Shown in pieces: positions 26,415-35,666 of a stretch of 64,000 nt of DNA. Each line of letters begins with the position of its first letter. Position 1 is the first letter of the stretch. The notes under the pieces were generated by a model that made no database searches, had not been told where the DNA came from, and saw only the letters and a program-made list of their open reading frames with translations. This DNA is from Thioalkalivibrio paradoxus ARh 1 (GTDB taxonomy: Bacteria; Pseudomonadota; Gammaproteobacteria; Ectothiorhodospirales; Ectothiorhodospiraceae). The stretch covers positions 3,322,501-3,386,500 of the forward strand of contig NZ_CP007029.1 of the NCBI RefSeq assembly GCF_000227685.2. The letters are read 5' to 3'. Made by a program: the position numbers and the translations under genes.

Positions 26415-26941
26415 CCCGGCTGTGTGACATAGGCCCCGCGCAGGCGCGTTTCCCACTGCAGGGGCAGCGGCAGCGCGCCGTGGTCCAGTTGCACCCGGGC
26501 GGCAAACTGGTGCTGGGCCCCGGGCCGGAGTTCCTCGGGGTCGACCTCGAGCGCGATGCGGCCGAGACGACGCGCGAGAATCTCGAGCGCATCCCCCAAC
26601 GTGGGCGCCAGATCGACCCGGCGCGAGGCCCCATCGGTGATCACATAATGGCGGCTCAGCGCATAGTATTCCAGGCGCGCACGACGGCTCGCCTGCGCCA
26701 CGGGGCGTTCCCCGAAGAGGCCGCGCCGGTACTCGAGCCTTACCTCGGACAGGAAATGGATGCCGATGCCGTTCTCCAGCGCCTCCAGCAATACCTCCGG
26801 CAGCTCCATGTCCAGGTAAAGACGCACCAGCAGCCGGTCTTCGCCCTGCCAGACCGAATCCGCCTGCCGGATCTCGGTTGCCGCCGCGGCGGCCGGAAGC
26901 AGGCACACCCACAGCACCACCACGCCGAGCACCAGCCGCAT
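26390..26941 (-). CDS. DUF4390 exported protein
   Basis: 183 residues with a signal peptide (MRLVLGVVVLWVCLLPAAAA) and a soluble, beta-rich domain of the DUF4390 family (RLLVRLYLDMELPEVLLEAL, FLSEVRLEYRRG). The function is unknown, but the gene is nearly always found between rsmB and ntrY in gammaproteobacteria, as here, so it may belong to the sensing side of NtrYX. It overlaps ntrY by 16-25 bases and lies four bases after rsmB. The start at 26941 gives the signal peptide at the extreme N-terminus. Confidence 0.88.
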   Translation of the reverse strand: MRLVLGVVVLWVCLLPAAAAATEIRQADSVWQGEDRLLVRLYLDMELPEVLLEALENGIGIHFLSEVRLEYRRGLFGERPVAQASRRARLEYYALSRHYVITDGASRRVDLAPTLGDALEILARRLGRIALEVDPEELRPGAQHQFAARVQLDHGALPLPLQWETRLRGAYVTQPGWYRWSLD

Positions 26942-26945
26942 GCCG

Positions 26946-28265
26946 TCAGCCCGCGCGCCCGAGCAGCGCATAATAGAAACCGTCCATGTCCTCGGTGCCC
27001 AGCACCACCGCGCGCCCCACCGCCCGCTCCACACCCCCGGGGAACGCCAGCGGCAGCGGCTGCGCGTCCGGTGTCGCAGCCAGCCAGGGGCCCACGACCC
27101 GCTCGTTCTCCTCGGCCAGCAGCGAGCAGGTCACGTACAACAGGCGCCCGCCCGGACGCAACAACTCCCAGGCCTGCGCCAGCAGTTCGCGCTGGCGCGT
27201 CGCCAACGCCGGGATATCGGCGGCCCGGCGCAGCAGCTTGATGTCCGGATGGCGCCGGATGACGCCGCTTGCGGAACACGGCACGTCCAGCAGAATCGCG
27301 TCGAACGGCCGGCCATCCCACCAGGCCTGCGGATCGGCCAGGTCGCCGATCACCATTCGCGCGCGATACTCCAGACGCTGCAGGTTGTCGCGCACCCGCC
27401 CCATTCGTTCGCCGTCGACGTCGAGCGCGGTCAGGTCGATCTGGCCGCTGGATGCCTCGAGCAGGTGTCCGGTCTTCCCCCCCGGGGCCGCGCAGGCATC
27501 GAGGATACGTTCGCCGGGCTGTGGCGACAGCAGCAGTCCGGCCCACTGCGCAGCGGCGTCCTGCACCGAGAGCAGGCCATCGGCAAACCCGGGAATCGCG
27601 TCGACGTCCATGGGGTCCGCCAGCGTCAGTGCGGTCGGAACCAGCGGATGCGGGTGCACAGCCAGTCCTTCCCGATGCAGCTGCTCCTGCATGGCAGCAC
27701 GCGATACGCGCGCGGTATTCACGCGCAGCGTCATCGGCGCGGCCCGGGTCGAAGCCTCGAGCATCGCCTCCCAGTGCTCCGGGTGGCTGGCACGGATGCC
27801 GGCAACCAGCCAGGCAGGGCAGGCATAGCGCAGCGCAGGCGTGCGCTGCATTGCCTGCAGCAGCGGCTCGCGCTCGCGCAGCGCGCGGCGCAGCAACGCG
27901 TTCACCAGGCCCACCGCACCCGGCCGCTGGATCGTTCGCGCCAGTTCGGCGGTCTCGCGCACCGCCGCGTGATCCGGGGTTCCGAAGTGGAAGACCTCCG
28001 CCAGCCCCTGGCACAGCAATACGCGGATCACCGCATCGCGGGGTTTCAGTGGCCGATCCAGCATGCCCTCGACCATGGCGTCGAGCTGCACGTGCCAGCG
28101 CACCGTGGCAAACGCCAGGGCCCGCGCCCAGGCGGCTTCGCGCGGCGGCAGGTGCGCGGTCTCGTCGGCCAACGCCTGGGTCAGCGATTCCCCTTGCAGC
28201 AGCACGCGGCCAAGCGCCGCGAGACATTGCCGCCTGGGCACCCAGGTCGCCCTTCGGGAATTCAA
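26946..28265 (-). CDS. rsmB: 16S rRNA (cytosine-967-C5)-methyltransferase
   Basis: 439 residues. N-terminal NusB-like RNA-binding domain (about residues 1-150), then a Rossmann methyltransferase. The SAM-binding motif is ILDACAAPGGKTGHLLE; the two catalytic cysteines are in DVPCSASGVIRRHPDIK and VTCSLLAEENERVV, the RsmB/RsmF signature. TTG 28265 is taken as start because it overlaps the fmt stop (TTGA) and gives a normal N-terminus; a GTG seven codons further in is possible. It methylates C967 of 16S rRNA. Confidence 0.95.
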   Translation of the reverse strand: MNSRRATWVPRRQCLAALGRVLLQGESLTQALADETAHLPPREAAWARALAFATVRWHVQLDAMVEGMLDRPLKPRDAVIRVLLCQGLAEVFHFGTPDHAAVRETAELARTIQRPGAVGLVNALLRRALREREPLLQAMQRTPALRYACPAWLVAGIRASHPEHWEAMLEASTRAAPMTLRVNTARVSRAAMQEQLHREGLAVHPHPLVPTALTLADPMDVDAIPGFADGLLSVQDAAAQWAGLLLSPQPGERILDACAAPGGKTGHLLEASSGQIDLTALDVDGERMGRVRDNLQRLEYRARMVIGDLADPQAWWDGRPFDAILLDVPCSASGVIRRHPDIKLLRRAADIPALATRQRELLAQAWELLRPGGRLLYVTCSLLAEENERVVGPWLAATPDAQPLPLAFPGGVERAVGRAVVLGTEDMDGFYYALLGRAG

Positions 28266-29218
28266 TCCGCCCCTCCGAGCCGGTGACCAACCACGGCGGT
28301 CGAGCGCGCCCAATCGGCTGCGGAAACCGGCCGGCGCCCCGGCAATTGCACGACCTGCAGACGCACGATGCCGGAACCGGCCATCACGTCCACCCCATCC
28401 GCATGAATGCCGATCACGGTCCCGGGAACTGCTGGCTCGGATCCGACAGCGGCAGGCATCGGACGCGCCCGATGGATGCGCAGGATCTGCTCGCCCCAGC
28501 GGGTCTGGGCTACCGGCCAGGGAATGAAGGCCCGCACCTGGCGGTCGATCACCTTGGCAGCCTGGGTCCAGTCGATCCACGCCTCGGCTTTCTCGATCTT
28601 GCGCGCATACACCACGCCCTCCGCCGGCTGCGGGCGAGGTTTCAGCGTTCCATCCAGGATCTCGCCGAGCCGCTCGACCAGCAGGCGCGCACCCAGCGAC
28701 GCCAACCGGTCGTGCACGCTCGCCGCAGTCGCATCGCTGCCGAGCGGCAGGGACTCGCAGGCATAAACCGGGCCGGTATCGAGGCCGGCCTCCATCTGCA
28801 TCAGGCAGACTCCGGTCTCCGAGTCACCGGCCTGGATCGCCCGCTGGATCGGCGCCGCGCCGCGCCAGCGGGGCAACAGCGACGCGTGGAGGTTGATCCC
28901 CCCCGACCGCGGAATCGCCAGCACGCTGGCCGGAAGGATCAGTCCATAAGCAGCCACGATCAACACGTCGGGCGCCAGTCGCCCGAGCTCCGCCTGTGCC
29001 TCGGCGGACTTCAGCGACAGCGGCTGCAAAACCGGGATCCCTGCCGCCAGCGCGACCTTCTTCACCGGGCTCGGGGTCAGCTTGCGACCTCTTCCCGCAG
29101 GCCGGTCGGGCTGCGTGTAGACCGCCACGGGGGCCTGGCCCGCGGCGATCAATGCCTCGAGGGCGGGAACCGCGAACTCCGGGGTGCCGGCGTAAACAAT
29201 GCGCCGGTCGTGCCGCAT
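28262..29218 (-). CDS. fmt: Methionyl-tRNA formyltransferase
   Basis: 318 residues, standard length. It formylates initiator Met-tRNA with 10-formyl-tetrahydrofolate. The catalytic domain has the folate motif HASLLPRWRGAAPIQRAI and the preceding APDVLIVAAYGLILP; the C-terminal OB-type domain follows (IEKAEAWIDW). ATG 29218 overlaps the def stop by one base (TGATG), and rsmB starts in its stop codon, giving a tight def-fmt-rsmB unit. Confidence 0.97.
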   Translation of the reverse strand: MRHDRRIVYAGTPEFAVPALEALIAAGQAPVAVYTQPDRPAGRGRKLTPSPVKKVALAAGIPVLQPLSLKSAEAQAELGRLAPDVLIVAAYGLILPASVLAIPRSGGINLHASLLPRWRGAAPIQRAIQAGDSETGVCLMQMEAGLDTGPVYACESLPLGSDATAASVHDRLASLGARLLVERLGEILDGTLKPRPQPAEGVVYARKIEKAEAWIDWTQAAKVIDRQVRAFIPWPVAQTRWGEQILRIHRARPMPAAVGSEPAVPGTVIGIHADGVDVMAGSGIVRLQVVQLPGRRPVSAADWARSTAVVGHRLGGAD

Positions 29219-29760
29219 CAACGCGCCGCGACCGGCTCGACCGGCCGCGCGCCCCGACCCGGATCCCGGGCCGTCTGTTTCTCCAGCTTCTTGCGGATGC
29301 GGGTGCGCTTCAGGTTGGAGAGGTAATCGACGAACAGTTTCCCATCGAGATGGTCGATTTCGTGCTGGATACAAACCGCCAGCAGCCCCCCGGTCTCGAG
29401 TTCGAAGGGCTCGCCATCCCGGTTCAGGGCGCGGACCCGGATCCGTTCCGCGCGCCGCACCCGCTCATAGAAGCCGGGCACCGACAGACAGCCCTCGTCC
29501 ATCTCCTCCTCGCCGTCACGGCTCAGGATCTCCGGGTTGATCAGGCAATAGGGCTCGTTCTGGTCCTCGGATACGTCCGCTACCAGGATGCGCTTCTGGA
29601 CGTTGATCTGGGTCGCGGCCAGTCCGATGCCGGGCGCCGCGTACATGGTTTCGAACATGTCGTCGACGAGTTCACGAATCGAATCACTGACCTCGGCGAC
29701 GGGCACCGCGCGCAGCCGCAGGCGCGGATCGGGGAAACAAAGGATTTCTCTAAGTGCCAT
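29218..29760 (-). CDS. def: Peptide deformylase
   Basis: 180 residues. It removes the N-formyl group from nascent proteins. The three class motifs are present: [16 protein letters not shown] (metal-binding Cys) and HEIDHLDG (two metal His and catalytic Glu). The start at 29760 is supported by GAGG eight bases upstream; a TTG two codons earlier is rejected. The C-terminal tail is long and basic ([12 protein letters not shown]). It is the first gene of the leftward def-fmt-rsmB-ntrYX-trkA series and is divergent from the LysM gene. Confidence 0.97.
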   Translation of the reverse strand: MALREILCFPDPRLRLRAVPVAEVSDSIRELVDDMFETMYAAPGIGLAATQINVQKRILVADVSEDQNEPYCLINPEILSRDGEEEMDEGCLSVPGFYERVRRAERIRVRALNRDGEPFELETGGLLAVCIQHEIDHLDGKLFVDYLSNLKRTRIRKKLEKQTARDPGRGARPVEPVAAR

Positions 29761-30147
29761 TGCCAAACCTCATGCTCTTGTACTGTGCGGGCGCGGTTTT
29801 TCTGCTAACGTTAACGCCTGACAGCGCACAGCGCGCGCCGTGTAACGACCTCCCGATTGGCGGGAGTGCGGGCGGTCACTGCGATACGCGACCGGTGGTC
29901 ATTCCCAGCGCGGCACGTAGCGCGTTGATCGTGGGCCGAGCGCGATACCGGTACCCGCGTTTGGCGCAGTATAGGGGGTCGGGGCTCGGTTTTACGAGAC
30001 AACCTCAGGCGGGCACGGACAAGCCGGAAACCGCCGTCTGCTGTACAGACCGCTTCCGGCCGGAGGAATTCGGGGCAATGTCCTCGCAGTTGCCGCCGAT
30101 CCTGCAGCCTGGGGCGCCGCACTGGAACGAGACCAGGGGGAAGATCG
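29761..30147. other. Divergent def / LysM-dprA upstream region
   Basis: About 390 bases holding the promoters of both divergent operons. Visible elements: CTCCCG-ATTGG-CGGGAG (29850-29866), a small perfect hairpin; TATAGG near 29970 that could be a -10 for the LysM gene; and GGGGGAAG as Shine-Dalgarno before 30148. No gene or RNA family recognised. Confidence 0.4.
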
Positions 30148-31320
30148 ATGTTCCTTGCAACGGGCCTTGCCGTGATCCGCCGGGCAGGATGGATCGCACT
30201 GCTTGCGCTGACGCTGGCCGCCTGCGCCTCCGGGCCGGAATTGACCGAGGGCGACGCGGAACACACGGCTGCGCCAACCGCGACACCGGCGGAGCCTGCG
30301 CCGGAACCGATGCCCGCGGAAACGATGCCCGCGGAACCAGCGGCGCCGGAACCCGAGTTCCACCCGGCGGCCCCGGAGCGCTACGTGGTGCGCGAGGGCG
30401 ACACGCTCTGGAGCATCGCGAACACCTTCCTTCGTGACCCCTGGCACTGGCCCGAGATCTGGCTGGCGAACCCGCAGATCCCCAACCCGCACCTGATCTA
30501 CCCGGGCGACGTATTGAGCATCCACCATGTGGACGGCGAACTCCGGGTCATGGTCGACGGTGGACCGAGGGTGCTCCCGGTCGAACGGCTTTCGCCGCGG
30601 ATTCGGGTGGAAGCGCTGGACGACGTCGAGACCCTGCCGATCTCGACGTTGCAGCCGTTCATGTTCCGTCCGCGCGTGGTGGACGAGGCGACGCTGGAAC
30701 AGGCGCCTTATATCGTGGCCGCCCACGATGAACGGGTGATCTATGGCCCCGGAGACCGCGTCTATCTGCGCCATGCCCCGGATGCAGAGCGTTACGATCT
30801 CTATCATGTCGTGCGCCGCGACCGCGCGCTGACCGACCCGGACACTGGAGAGGAACTGGGCATTGCCACGCTGCCGATCGCAGAGGCCGAGATCGTGCGC
30901 GGAGGCGAGATCGCAACCGCCCTGCTACGGACGGGCGACCGTGAGGCGATCCGGGGCGACCGACTGCTGCCGTTCGACGACGAACCCGACCTGCTGTTCG
31001 ACATCGGCCGCCCACCCGCAGACCTGGAGGGCACGGTGATCCTGCTGTTCGACGCGATCTCCCAGATCGGCTCGCTGCAGGCGGCGGTGATCAACCGCGG
31101 CAAGCGTGACGGCGTGCGCAACGGGCAGGTCTTCGCGACCTGGGAGGCCGGCCGCACGGCACGCGACCCGATCAGCCGGAACCGCAACGAGCTGATCGAA
31201 CTGCCGGAAGAGGAAATCGGCACCATGATGGTGTTCCGGACGTTCGACAAAGTCGCCTACGCGCTCGTCCTGCACTCCACGCACCCGATCCGTGAAGGCT
31301 ACAAGGTCCGCCACCCCTGA
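30148..31320 (+). CDS. LysM-domain lipoprotein
   Basis: 390 residues. Lipoprotein signal with lipobox LAAC (Cys26), then a Pro/Ala/Glu-rich linker (27-76), a LysM peptidoglycan-binding domain (about 78-126: RYVVREGDTLWSIANTFLRD, ending YPGDVLSIH), and a 260-residue C-terminal region of the type found in the conserved LysM protein encoded beside dprA in gammaproteobacteria (TsaP-like in some species, where it anchors type IV pilus secretins). It overlaps dprA by 29 bases. GGGGGAAG precedes the ATG. An envelope location is expected; a pilus role is inference but is compatible with the minor pilins further along the window. Confidence 0.9.
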   Translation: MFLATGLAVIRRAGWIALLALTLAACASGPELTEGDAEHTAAPTATPAEPAPEPMPAETMPAEPAAPEPEFHPAAPERYVVREGDTLWSIANTFLRDPWHWPEIWLANPQIPNPHLIYPGDVLSIHHVDGELRVMVDGGPRVLPVERLSPRIRVEALDDVETLPISTLQPFMFRPRVVDEATLEQAPYIVAAHDERVIYGPGDRVYLRHAPDAERYDLYHVVRRDRALTDPDTGEELGIATLPIAEAEIVRGGEIATALLRTGDREAIRGDRLLPFDDEPDLLFDIGRPPADLEGTVILLFDAISQIGSLQAAVINRGKRDGVRNGQVFATWEAGRTARDPISRNRNELIELPEEEIGTMMVFRTFDKVAYALVLHSTHPIREGYKVRHP

Positions 31321-32461
31321 GCCGGCCACCGCAACGTCCACCGATCTGCGCGACTGGCTGGCGCTGCTGCACACGCCGGGCCTCGGCCCCAGACGCATTG
31401 CCCGGCTTCTAGAACGTTTCGGGGATCCCGCCACCGCACTTCAGGCGGACGCCCGCGACTGGGCACTGGCCGACGTTCCCGGCGGACCTTGTCGCGGCAG
31501 CGACCGGGATCGGCTCGAGCGCGGCATCGAGACCGACCTCGCCTGGCTGAACGCGGACCCGCGGCACGCGATCATGACCCGGCAGGATCCGCGTTATCCG
31601 CCCCTGCTGGCCGAGCTGCCGGACCCTCCCCCGGCGCTGTATCTGGTCGGCGCTCCCGAGTTGCTGCGCAAGCCGCAGATCGCGGTGGTCGGCGCCCGCG
31701 GGGCGACTCCGCAGGGGTTGCGCAACGCGGAACGGTTCGCGACCGCGCTCGCGGCCGCCGGACTGGCGGTGACCAGCGGCCTGGCACTGGGCATCGACGG
31801 GGCCGCGCACCGCGGTGCGCTGGCGGTGGAGAACGGCCGCACGGTGGCCGTGATCGCCACCGGTCCAGACCGTGTCTACCCACCTCAGCATCGGCGGCTG
31901 GCGCACCGCATCGCCGACCACGGGCTGCTGGTGTCGCTCTGGCCGGTCGGGACCGCCCCAAGCCCGAAGCACTTCCCGCAGCGCAACCGGGTCATCAGCG
32001 GGCTGGCACTGGGTACCCTGGTCGTCGAGGCCGCGCTGCGCAGCGGCTCGCTGATCACCGCGCGCCTGGCCGCGGAACAGGGGCGCGCGGTCTATGCGAT
32101 CCCCGGCTCGATCCTGAGCCCGGTCAGCCGGGGCTGTCACCGCTTGATCCGTGATGGGGCACAACTGGTCGATTCGCCCGACGACATCCTCGAGGACCTG
32201 GCCGACTGGCTGGGCGTACCCGCGGATCCGCCAGCCGATACCCCGCCGATGCCCGACGGAGCCGCGCTGGACCCCGAACAGGAACGCGTTCTCGGGTTGA
32301 TGGGCTTCGACCCGGTCAGCCTGGATGACCTGCTGCAACGCACCGGATTGACCGTGAACACGCTTTCCTCCATGCTGGTTTTACTGGAACTCAATGGCCG
32401 CGTGGCCGCACTCAGCCACGGGCGCTACCAGCGCCTCGACGCAGGATCCCCCGAAACATGA
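31292..32461 (+). CDS. dprA: DNA processing protein DprA
   Basis: 389 residues. It loads RecA on incoming single-stranded DNA in natural transformation. N-terminal helix-hairpin-helix/SAM-like region (RDWLALLHTPGLGPRRIARLL), then the Rossmann core with VVGARGATPQGLRNA, SGLALGIDGAAHRGAL and NRVISGLALGTLVVEA, and a C-terminal winged helix (about 325-385). The GTG start at 31292 lies inside the end of the LysM gene; smg follows with an ATGA overlap. Together with comF in this window it suggests at least a basic competence toolkit. Confidence 0.95.
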   Translation: MKATRSATPEPATATSTDLRDWLALLHTPGLGPRRIARLLERFGDPATALQADARDWALADVPGGPCRGSDRDRLERGIETDLAWLNADPRHAIMTRQDPRYPPLLAELPDPPPALYLVGAPELLRKPQIAVVGARGATPQGLRNAERFATALAAAGLAVTSGLALGIDGAAHRGALAVENGRTVAVIATGPDRVYPPQHRRLAHRIADHGLLVSLWPVGTAPSPKHFPQRNRVISGLALGTLVVEAALRSGSLITARLAAEQGRAVYAIPGSILSPVSRGCHRLIRDGAQLVDSPDDILEDLADWLGVPADPPADTPPMPDGAALDPEQERVLGLMGFDPVSLDDLLQRTGLTVNTLSSMLVLLELNGRVAALSHGRYQRLDAGSPET

Positions 32462-32943
32462 AAGAAAACGTGCTGGACGTATTGATGTACCTGTTCGAGC
32501 ACTACATGGACGAAGACACCGAGACCGAGCCCGACCGCCAGGATCTTCAGGCGCGCCTGCAGGAGGCCGGGTTTCCCGCGCACGAAATCGACCGCGCGCT
32601 GGGCTGGCTGGACCGGCTCGTCAGCGAGGAGCCAGTCGCCGCAGGCATCGGATCCGAGGCGGCCCAGCGCGTGTACACGGCCGAAGAACAGAGCCGGCTG
32701 GATCTGGAAGCGCGCGGCTTTCTGGTGTTCCTCGAGCAGAACGGGCTGCTCACCACCGGCACCCGGGAACTGGTGATCGACCGGGTGATGGAGCTGGACG
32801 GCGACGAGATCGATCTCGACCAACTCAAGTGGGTCGTGCTGATGGTTCTTTTCAACCAGCCGGATGACAGCATCGCCTATTCGCGCCTCGAAGAGGTGGT
32901 GATGTCCGATACCTCACCCGCGCTGGCAGATTACCTGCACTAA
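32458..32943 (+). CDS. smg: Smg family protein (DUF494)
   Basis: 161 residues of the Smg/DUF494 family (MKENVLDVLMYLFEHYMDED at the N-terminus, then acidic and helical throughout). The function is unresolved; the gene is conserved between dprA and topA in gammaproteobacteria, exactly as here. It starts within the dprA stop codon. Confidence 0.93.
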   Translation: MKENVLDVLMYLFEHYMDEDTETEPDRQDLQARLQEAGFPAHEIDRALGWLDRLVSEEPVAAGIGSEAAQRVYTAEEQSRLDLEARGFLVFLEQNGLLTTGTRELVIDRVMELDGDEIDLDQLKWVVLMVLFNQPDDSIAYSRLEEVVMSDTSPALADYLH

Positions 32944-33083
32944 ACCGCCAATATCCCCCGCCCGCATTTACTGCTATTGTCCGGATCGCCTCCGCCGGCT
33001 GCGCGGTTGCCCGAGCGGCGCCGACCGATCCGCCGGGGCGTGATTCGTTGAACCCGGGCGCAGACGGAGTGGTCCCGAGCGAC

Positions 33084-35645
33084 ATGAGCAAGAATCTCGT
33101 CATTGTAGAATCGCCGGCCAAGGCCAAGACGATTGGCAAATACCTCGGCCCGGACTTCACCGTACTGGCTTCCTATGGGCATGTCCGGGATCTGGTGCCG
33201 AAGGAAGGGGCGGTGGACCCCGACGCGGGGTTCCGGATGAACTACGAGGTCATCGAGCGCAACGAAAAACAGCTCCAGGCAATCGCGCGGGCGCTGAAGG
33301 GCTCGGACGCACTGATCCTCGCGACGGACCCCGACCGCGAAGGCGAAGCGATCTCCTGGCACCTGCTCGAGATCCTGCGCGAGCGCGGGCTGCTCGGCGA
33401 GCGCACGGTCAAGCGCGTGGTCTTCCACGAGATCACGAAAAAGGCGATCCAGGAGGCGGTCGCACACCCGCGCGGGCTGTCGACGGACCTGATCAACGCC
33501 CAGCAGGCGCGCCGGGCGCTCGATTACCTGGTCGGCTTCAACCTGTCGCCGCTCCTGTGGCGCAAGATCAAGCGCGGGCTTTCCGCCGGCCGGGTCCAGA
33601 GCCCCGCGCTGCGGATGATCTGCGAGCGCGAGGACGCAATCGAGCGCTTCGAGACGCGCGAATACTGGACGCTCGATGCCCAGGCCCGGCGCGGAGAACA
33701 GCCGTTCACCGCCCGCCTGACCCACCTCGACGGCCAGAAACTCGACCAGTTCGACCTGAACACCGAAGCGCTGGCCAGCGATGCCCGCCAGCGCCTGCTC
33801 GACGCGGCGCAGGGCAGCCTGCGCGTGATCTCGGTCGAAAAGAAGCAGCGCAAGCGCAACCCCGCCGCCCCTTTCACCACCTCCACGCTGCAGCAGGAAG
33901 CGTCGCGCAAGCTGGGCTTCACCGCCAGCCGCACGATGCGCGTCGCCCAGCAGCTGTACGAGGGCATCGACCTCGGCAGCGGCGCGATCGGCCTGATCAC
34001 CTACATGCGCACCGACTCGGTGACGCTGGCCGGCGAGGCAATCGCCGAGATTCGCGGCCTGATCGAGGAACGCTACGGCGCCGACAACCTGCCCTCGAGC
34101 CCGCGCCAGTACAAGACCAAGTCCAAGAACGCGCAGGAGGCACACGAGGCGATCCGACCGACGTCGGTGCGCCGGCTGCCGGAAGAGGTGCGTCAGCGCC
34201 TGACTTCCGACCAGGCACGCCTCTACGAACTGATCTGGAAGCGGACCATGGCCTGCCAGATGGTCCACGCGACCTTCGATACTGTCGCCGCGGACCTGGC
34301 CCCGGGCGAGACGGCGCACCGTTTCCGCGCGACCGGCTCGACCCTGCGCCACGCGGGCTTCATCGCGGTATACCAGGAAGGCCGCGACGAGGCGGGAGCC
34401 GACGAGGACGAGGATCGCCGGCTGCCGGAACTGACCGAGGGGATGGTCGTCGACCTGCTCGACGTCAGCGCCGACCAGCATTTCACAGAGCCACCACCGC
34501 GCTACACCGAAGCGAGCCTGGTGAAAACGCTGGAGGAATACGGGATCGGCCGGCCGTCGACGTATGCCAGCATCATTTCCACGCTGCAGTCGCGCGAATA
34601 CGTGGAAATGGACGGCAAGCGCTTCTTGCCCACCGACATCGGCCGGATCGTGAACGCCTTTCTGACCCAGCACTTCACCCGCTACGTCGACTACGACTTC
34701 ACCGCGAACCTGGAAGATGAGCTGGATGACATCGCGCGCGGTGAGAAGGACTGGATTCCGGTTCTGGACGGCTTCTGGAAGGATTTCCGCGACCAGGTCG
34801 AAGACAAGGCCGTGAGCGTCAGCCGGGCCGAGGCCGTGCAGTCGCGCGAGCTCGGCACCGACCCGAAGAGCGGGCGCCCGGTCAGCGTGCGCATGGGCCG
34901 CTACGGCCCGATCGTGCAGATCGGCACCCGGGACGACGAGGAAAAGCCGCGGTTCGCCGGCCTGTTGCCCGGCCAGAAGATGGATCAGGTCACGCTGGAG
35001 GAAGCGCTGGCGCTGTTCAAGCTGCCGCGTGACCTCGGGGAGACCCCGGAAGGTGAACCGGTGCAGGTGAACGTTGGGCGTTTCGGCCCGTATGTGAAGT
35101 ACGGCCGGAAGTTCGCCTCGCTCGGCCCGGACGACGACGTCTGGACCATCGAGCTTCCGCGGGCGCTCGAGATCGTCGCCGAGAAGAAGGCGCTGGACGC
35201 ACAGAAGCACATCCAATCGTTCCCGGAGCACGGGATCGAGGTGCTGAACGGCCGCTACGGCCCCTACATCACCGACGGAACCAAGAACGCGAAGATCCCG
35301 AAGGATCGGGAACCCGCGTCGCTGACGCTCGAGGAATGCCGCGAACTGCTCGCGGCGGCCCCGGAACGGCGTGGGCGTCGCGGTGCCAAGACCGGCAGCA
35401 AGGCTGGAGACAACACCAAGAAGACCGCCGCCAAGAAGACGGCCGCCACGCAGGGCAACGGCAAGACCGCAGCGAAGAAGTCCACGACGAAGGCCACCAC
35501 CAAGTCCACGACCCGCAAGAACACGACCGGAAAGGCCTCAAGCCGCAAGACCGCCGCGGACAAGACCGACCCCAAGAAACCGGCCAAGGCCGCGGCGCGG
35601 CGCACCGGCACTGGCAGTCGGCCCGACGCGGTCAGCGGCAACTGA
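33084..35645 (+). CDS. topA: DNA topoisomerase I
   Basis: 853 residues. It relaxes negative supercoils through a 5'-phosphotyrosine. Toprim domain at the N-terminus (LVIVESPAKAKTIGKYLGP, ATDPDREGEAISWHL), the active-site Tyr in GLITYMRTDSVTL, then the topoisomerase core. The C-terminus has repeats of the TOPRIM_C type (VGRFGPYVKYG, GRYGPYITDG) instead of cysteine zinc ribbons and ends in a 90-residue Lys/Ala/Thr tail (KKTAAKK, KKSTTKATTKST) from about residue 762. ATG 33084 is chosen because it begins the family N-terminus exactly. Confidence 0.96.
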   Translation: MSKNLVIVESPAKAKTIGKYLGPDFTVLASYGHVRDLVPKEGAVDPDAGFRMNYEVIERNEKQLQAIARALKGSDALILATDPDREGEAISWHLLEILRERGLLGERTVKRVVFHEITKKAIQEAVAHPRGLSTDLINAQQARRALDYLVGFNLSPLLWRKIKRGLSAGRVQSPALRMICEREDAIERFETREYWTLDAQARRGEQPFTARLTHLDGQKLDQFDLNTEALASDARQRLLDAAQGSLRVISVEKKQRKRNPAAPFTTSTLQQEASRKLGFTASRTMRVAQQLYEGIDLGSGAIGLITYMRTDSVTLAGEAIAEIRGLIEERYGADNLPSSPRQYKTKSKNAQEAHEAIRPTSVRRLPEEVRQRLTSDQARLYELIWKRTMACQMVHATFDTVAADLAPGETAHRFRATGSTLRHAGFIAVYQEGRDEAGADEDEDRRLPELTEGMVVDLLDVSADQHFTEPPPRYTEASLVKTLEEYGIGRPSTYASIISTLQSREYVEMDGKRFLPTDIGRIVNAFLTQHFTRYVDYDFTANLEDELDDIARGEKDWIPVLDGFWKDFRDQVEDKAVSVSRAEAVQSRELGTDPKSGRPVSVRMGRYGPIVQIGTRDDEEKPRFAGLLPGQKMDQVTLEEALALFKLPRDLGETPEGEPVQVNVGRFGPYVKYGRKFASLGPDDDVWTIELPRALEIVAEKKALDAQKHIQSFPEHGIEVLNGRYGPYITDGTKNAKIPKDREPASLTLEECRELLAAAPERRGRRGAKTGSKAGDNTKKTAAKKTAATQGNGKTAAKKSTTKATTKSTTRKNTTGKASSRKTAADKTDPKKPAKAAARRTGTGSRPDAVSGN

Positions 35646-35666
35646 CCCCGAGGGGCAGCGTCTGCT

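Noticed and set aside
32940-35231. Leftward open frame antisense to topA
   Set aside because: Antisense mirror of topoisomerase I with no motifs of its own.
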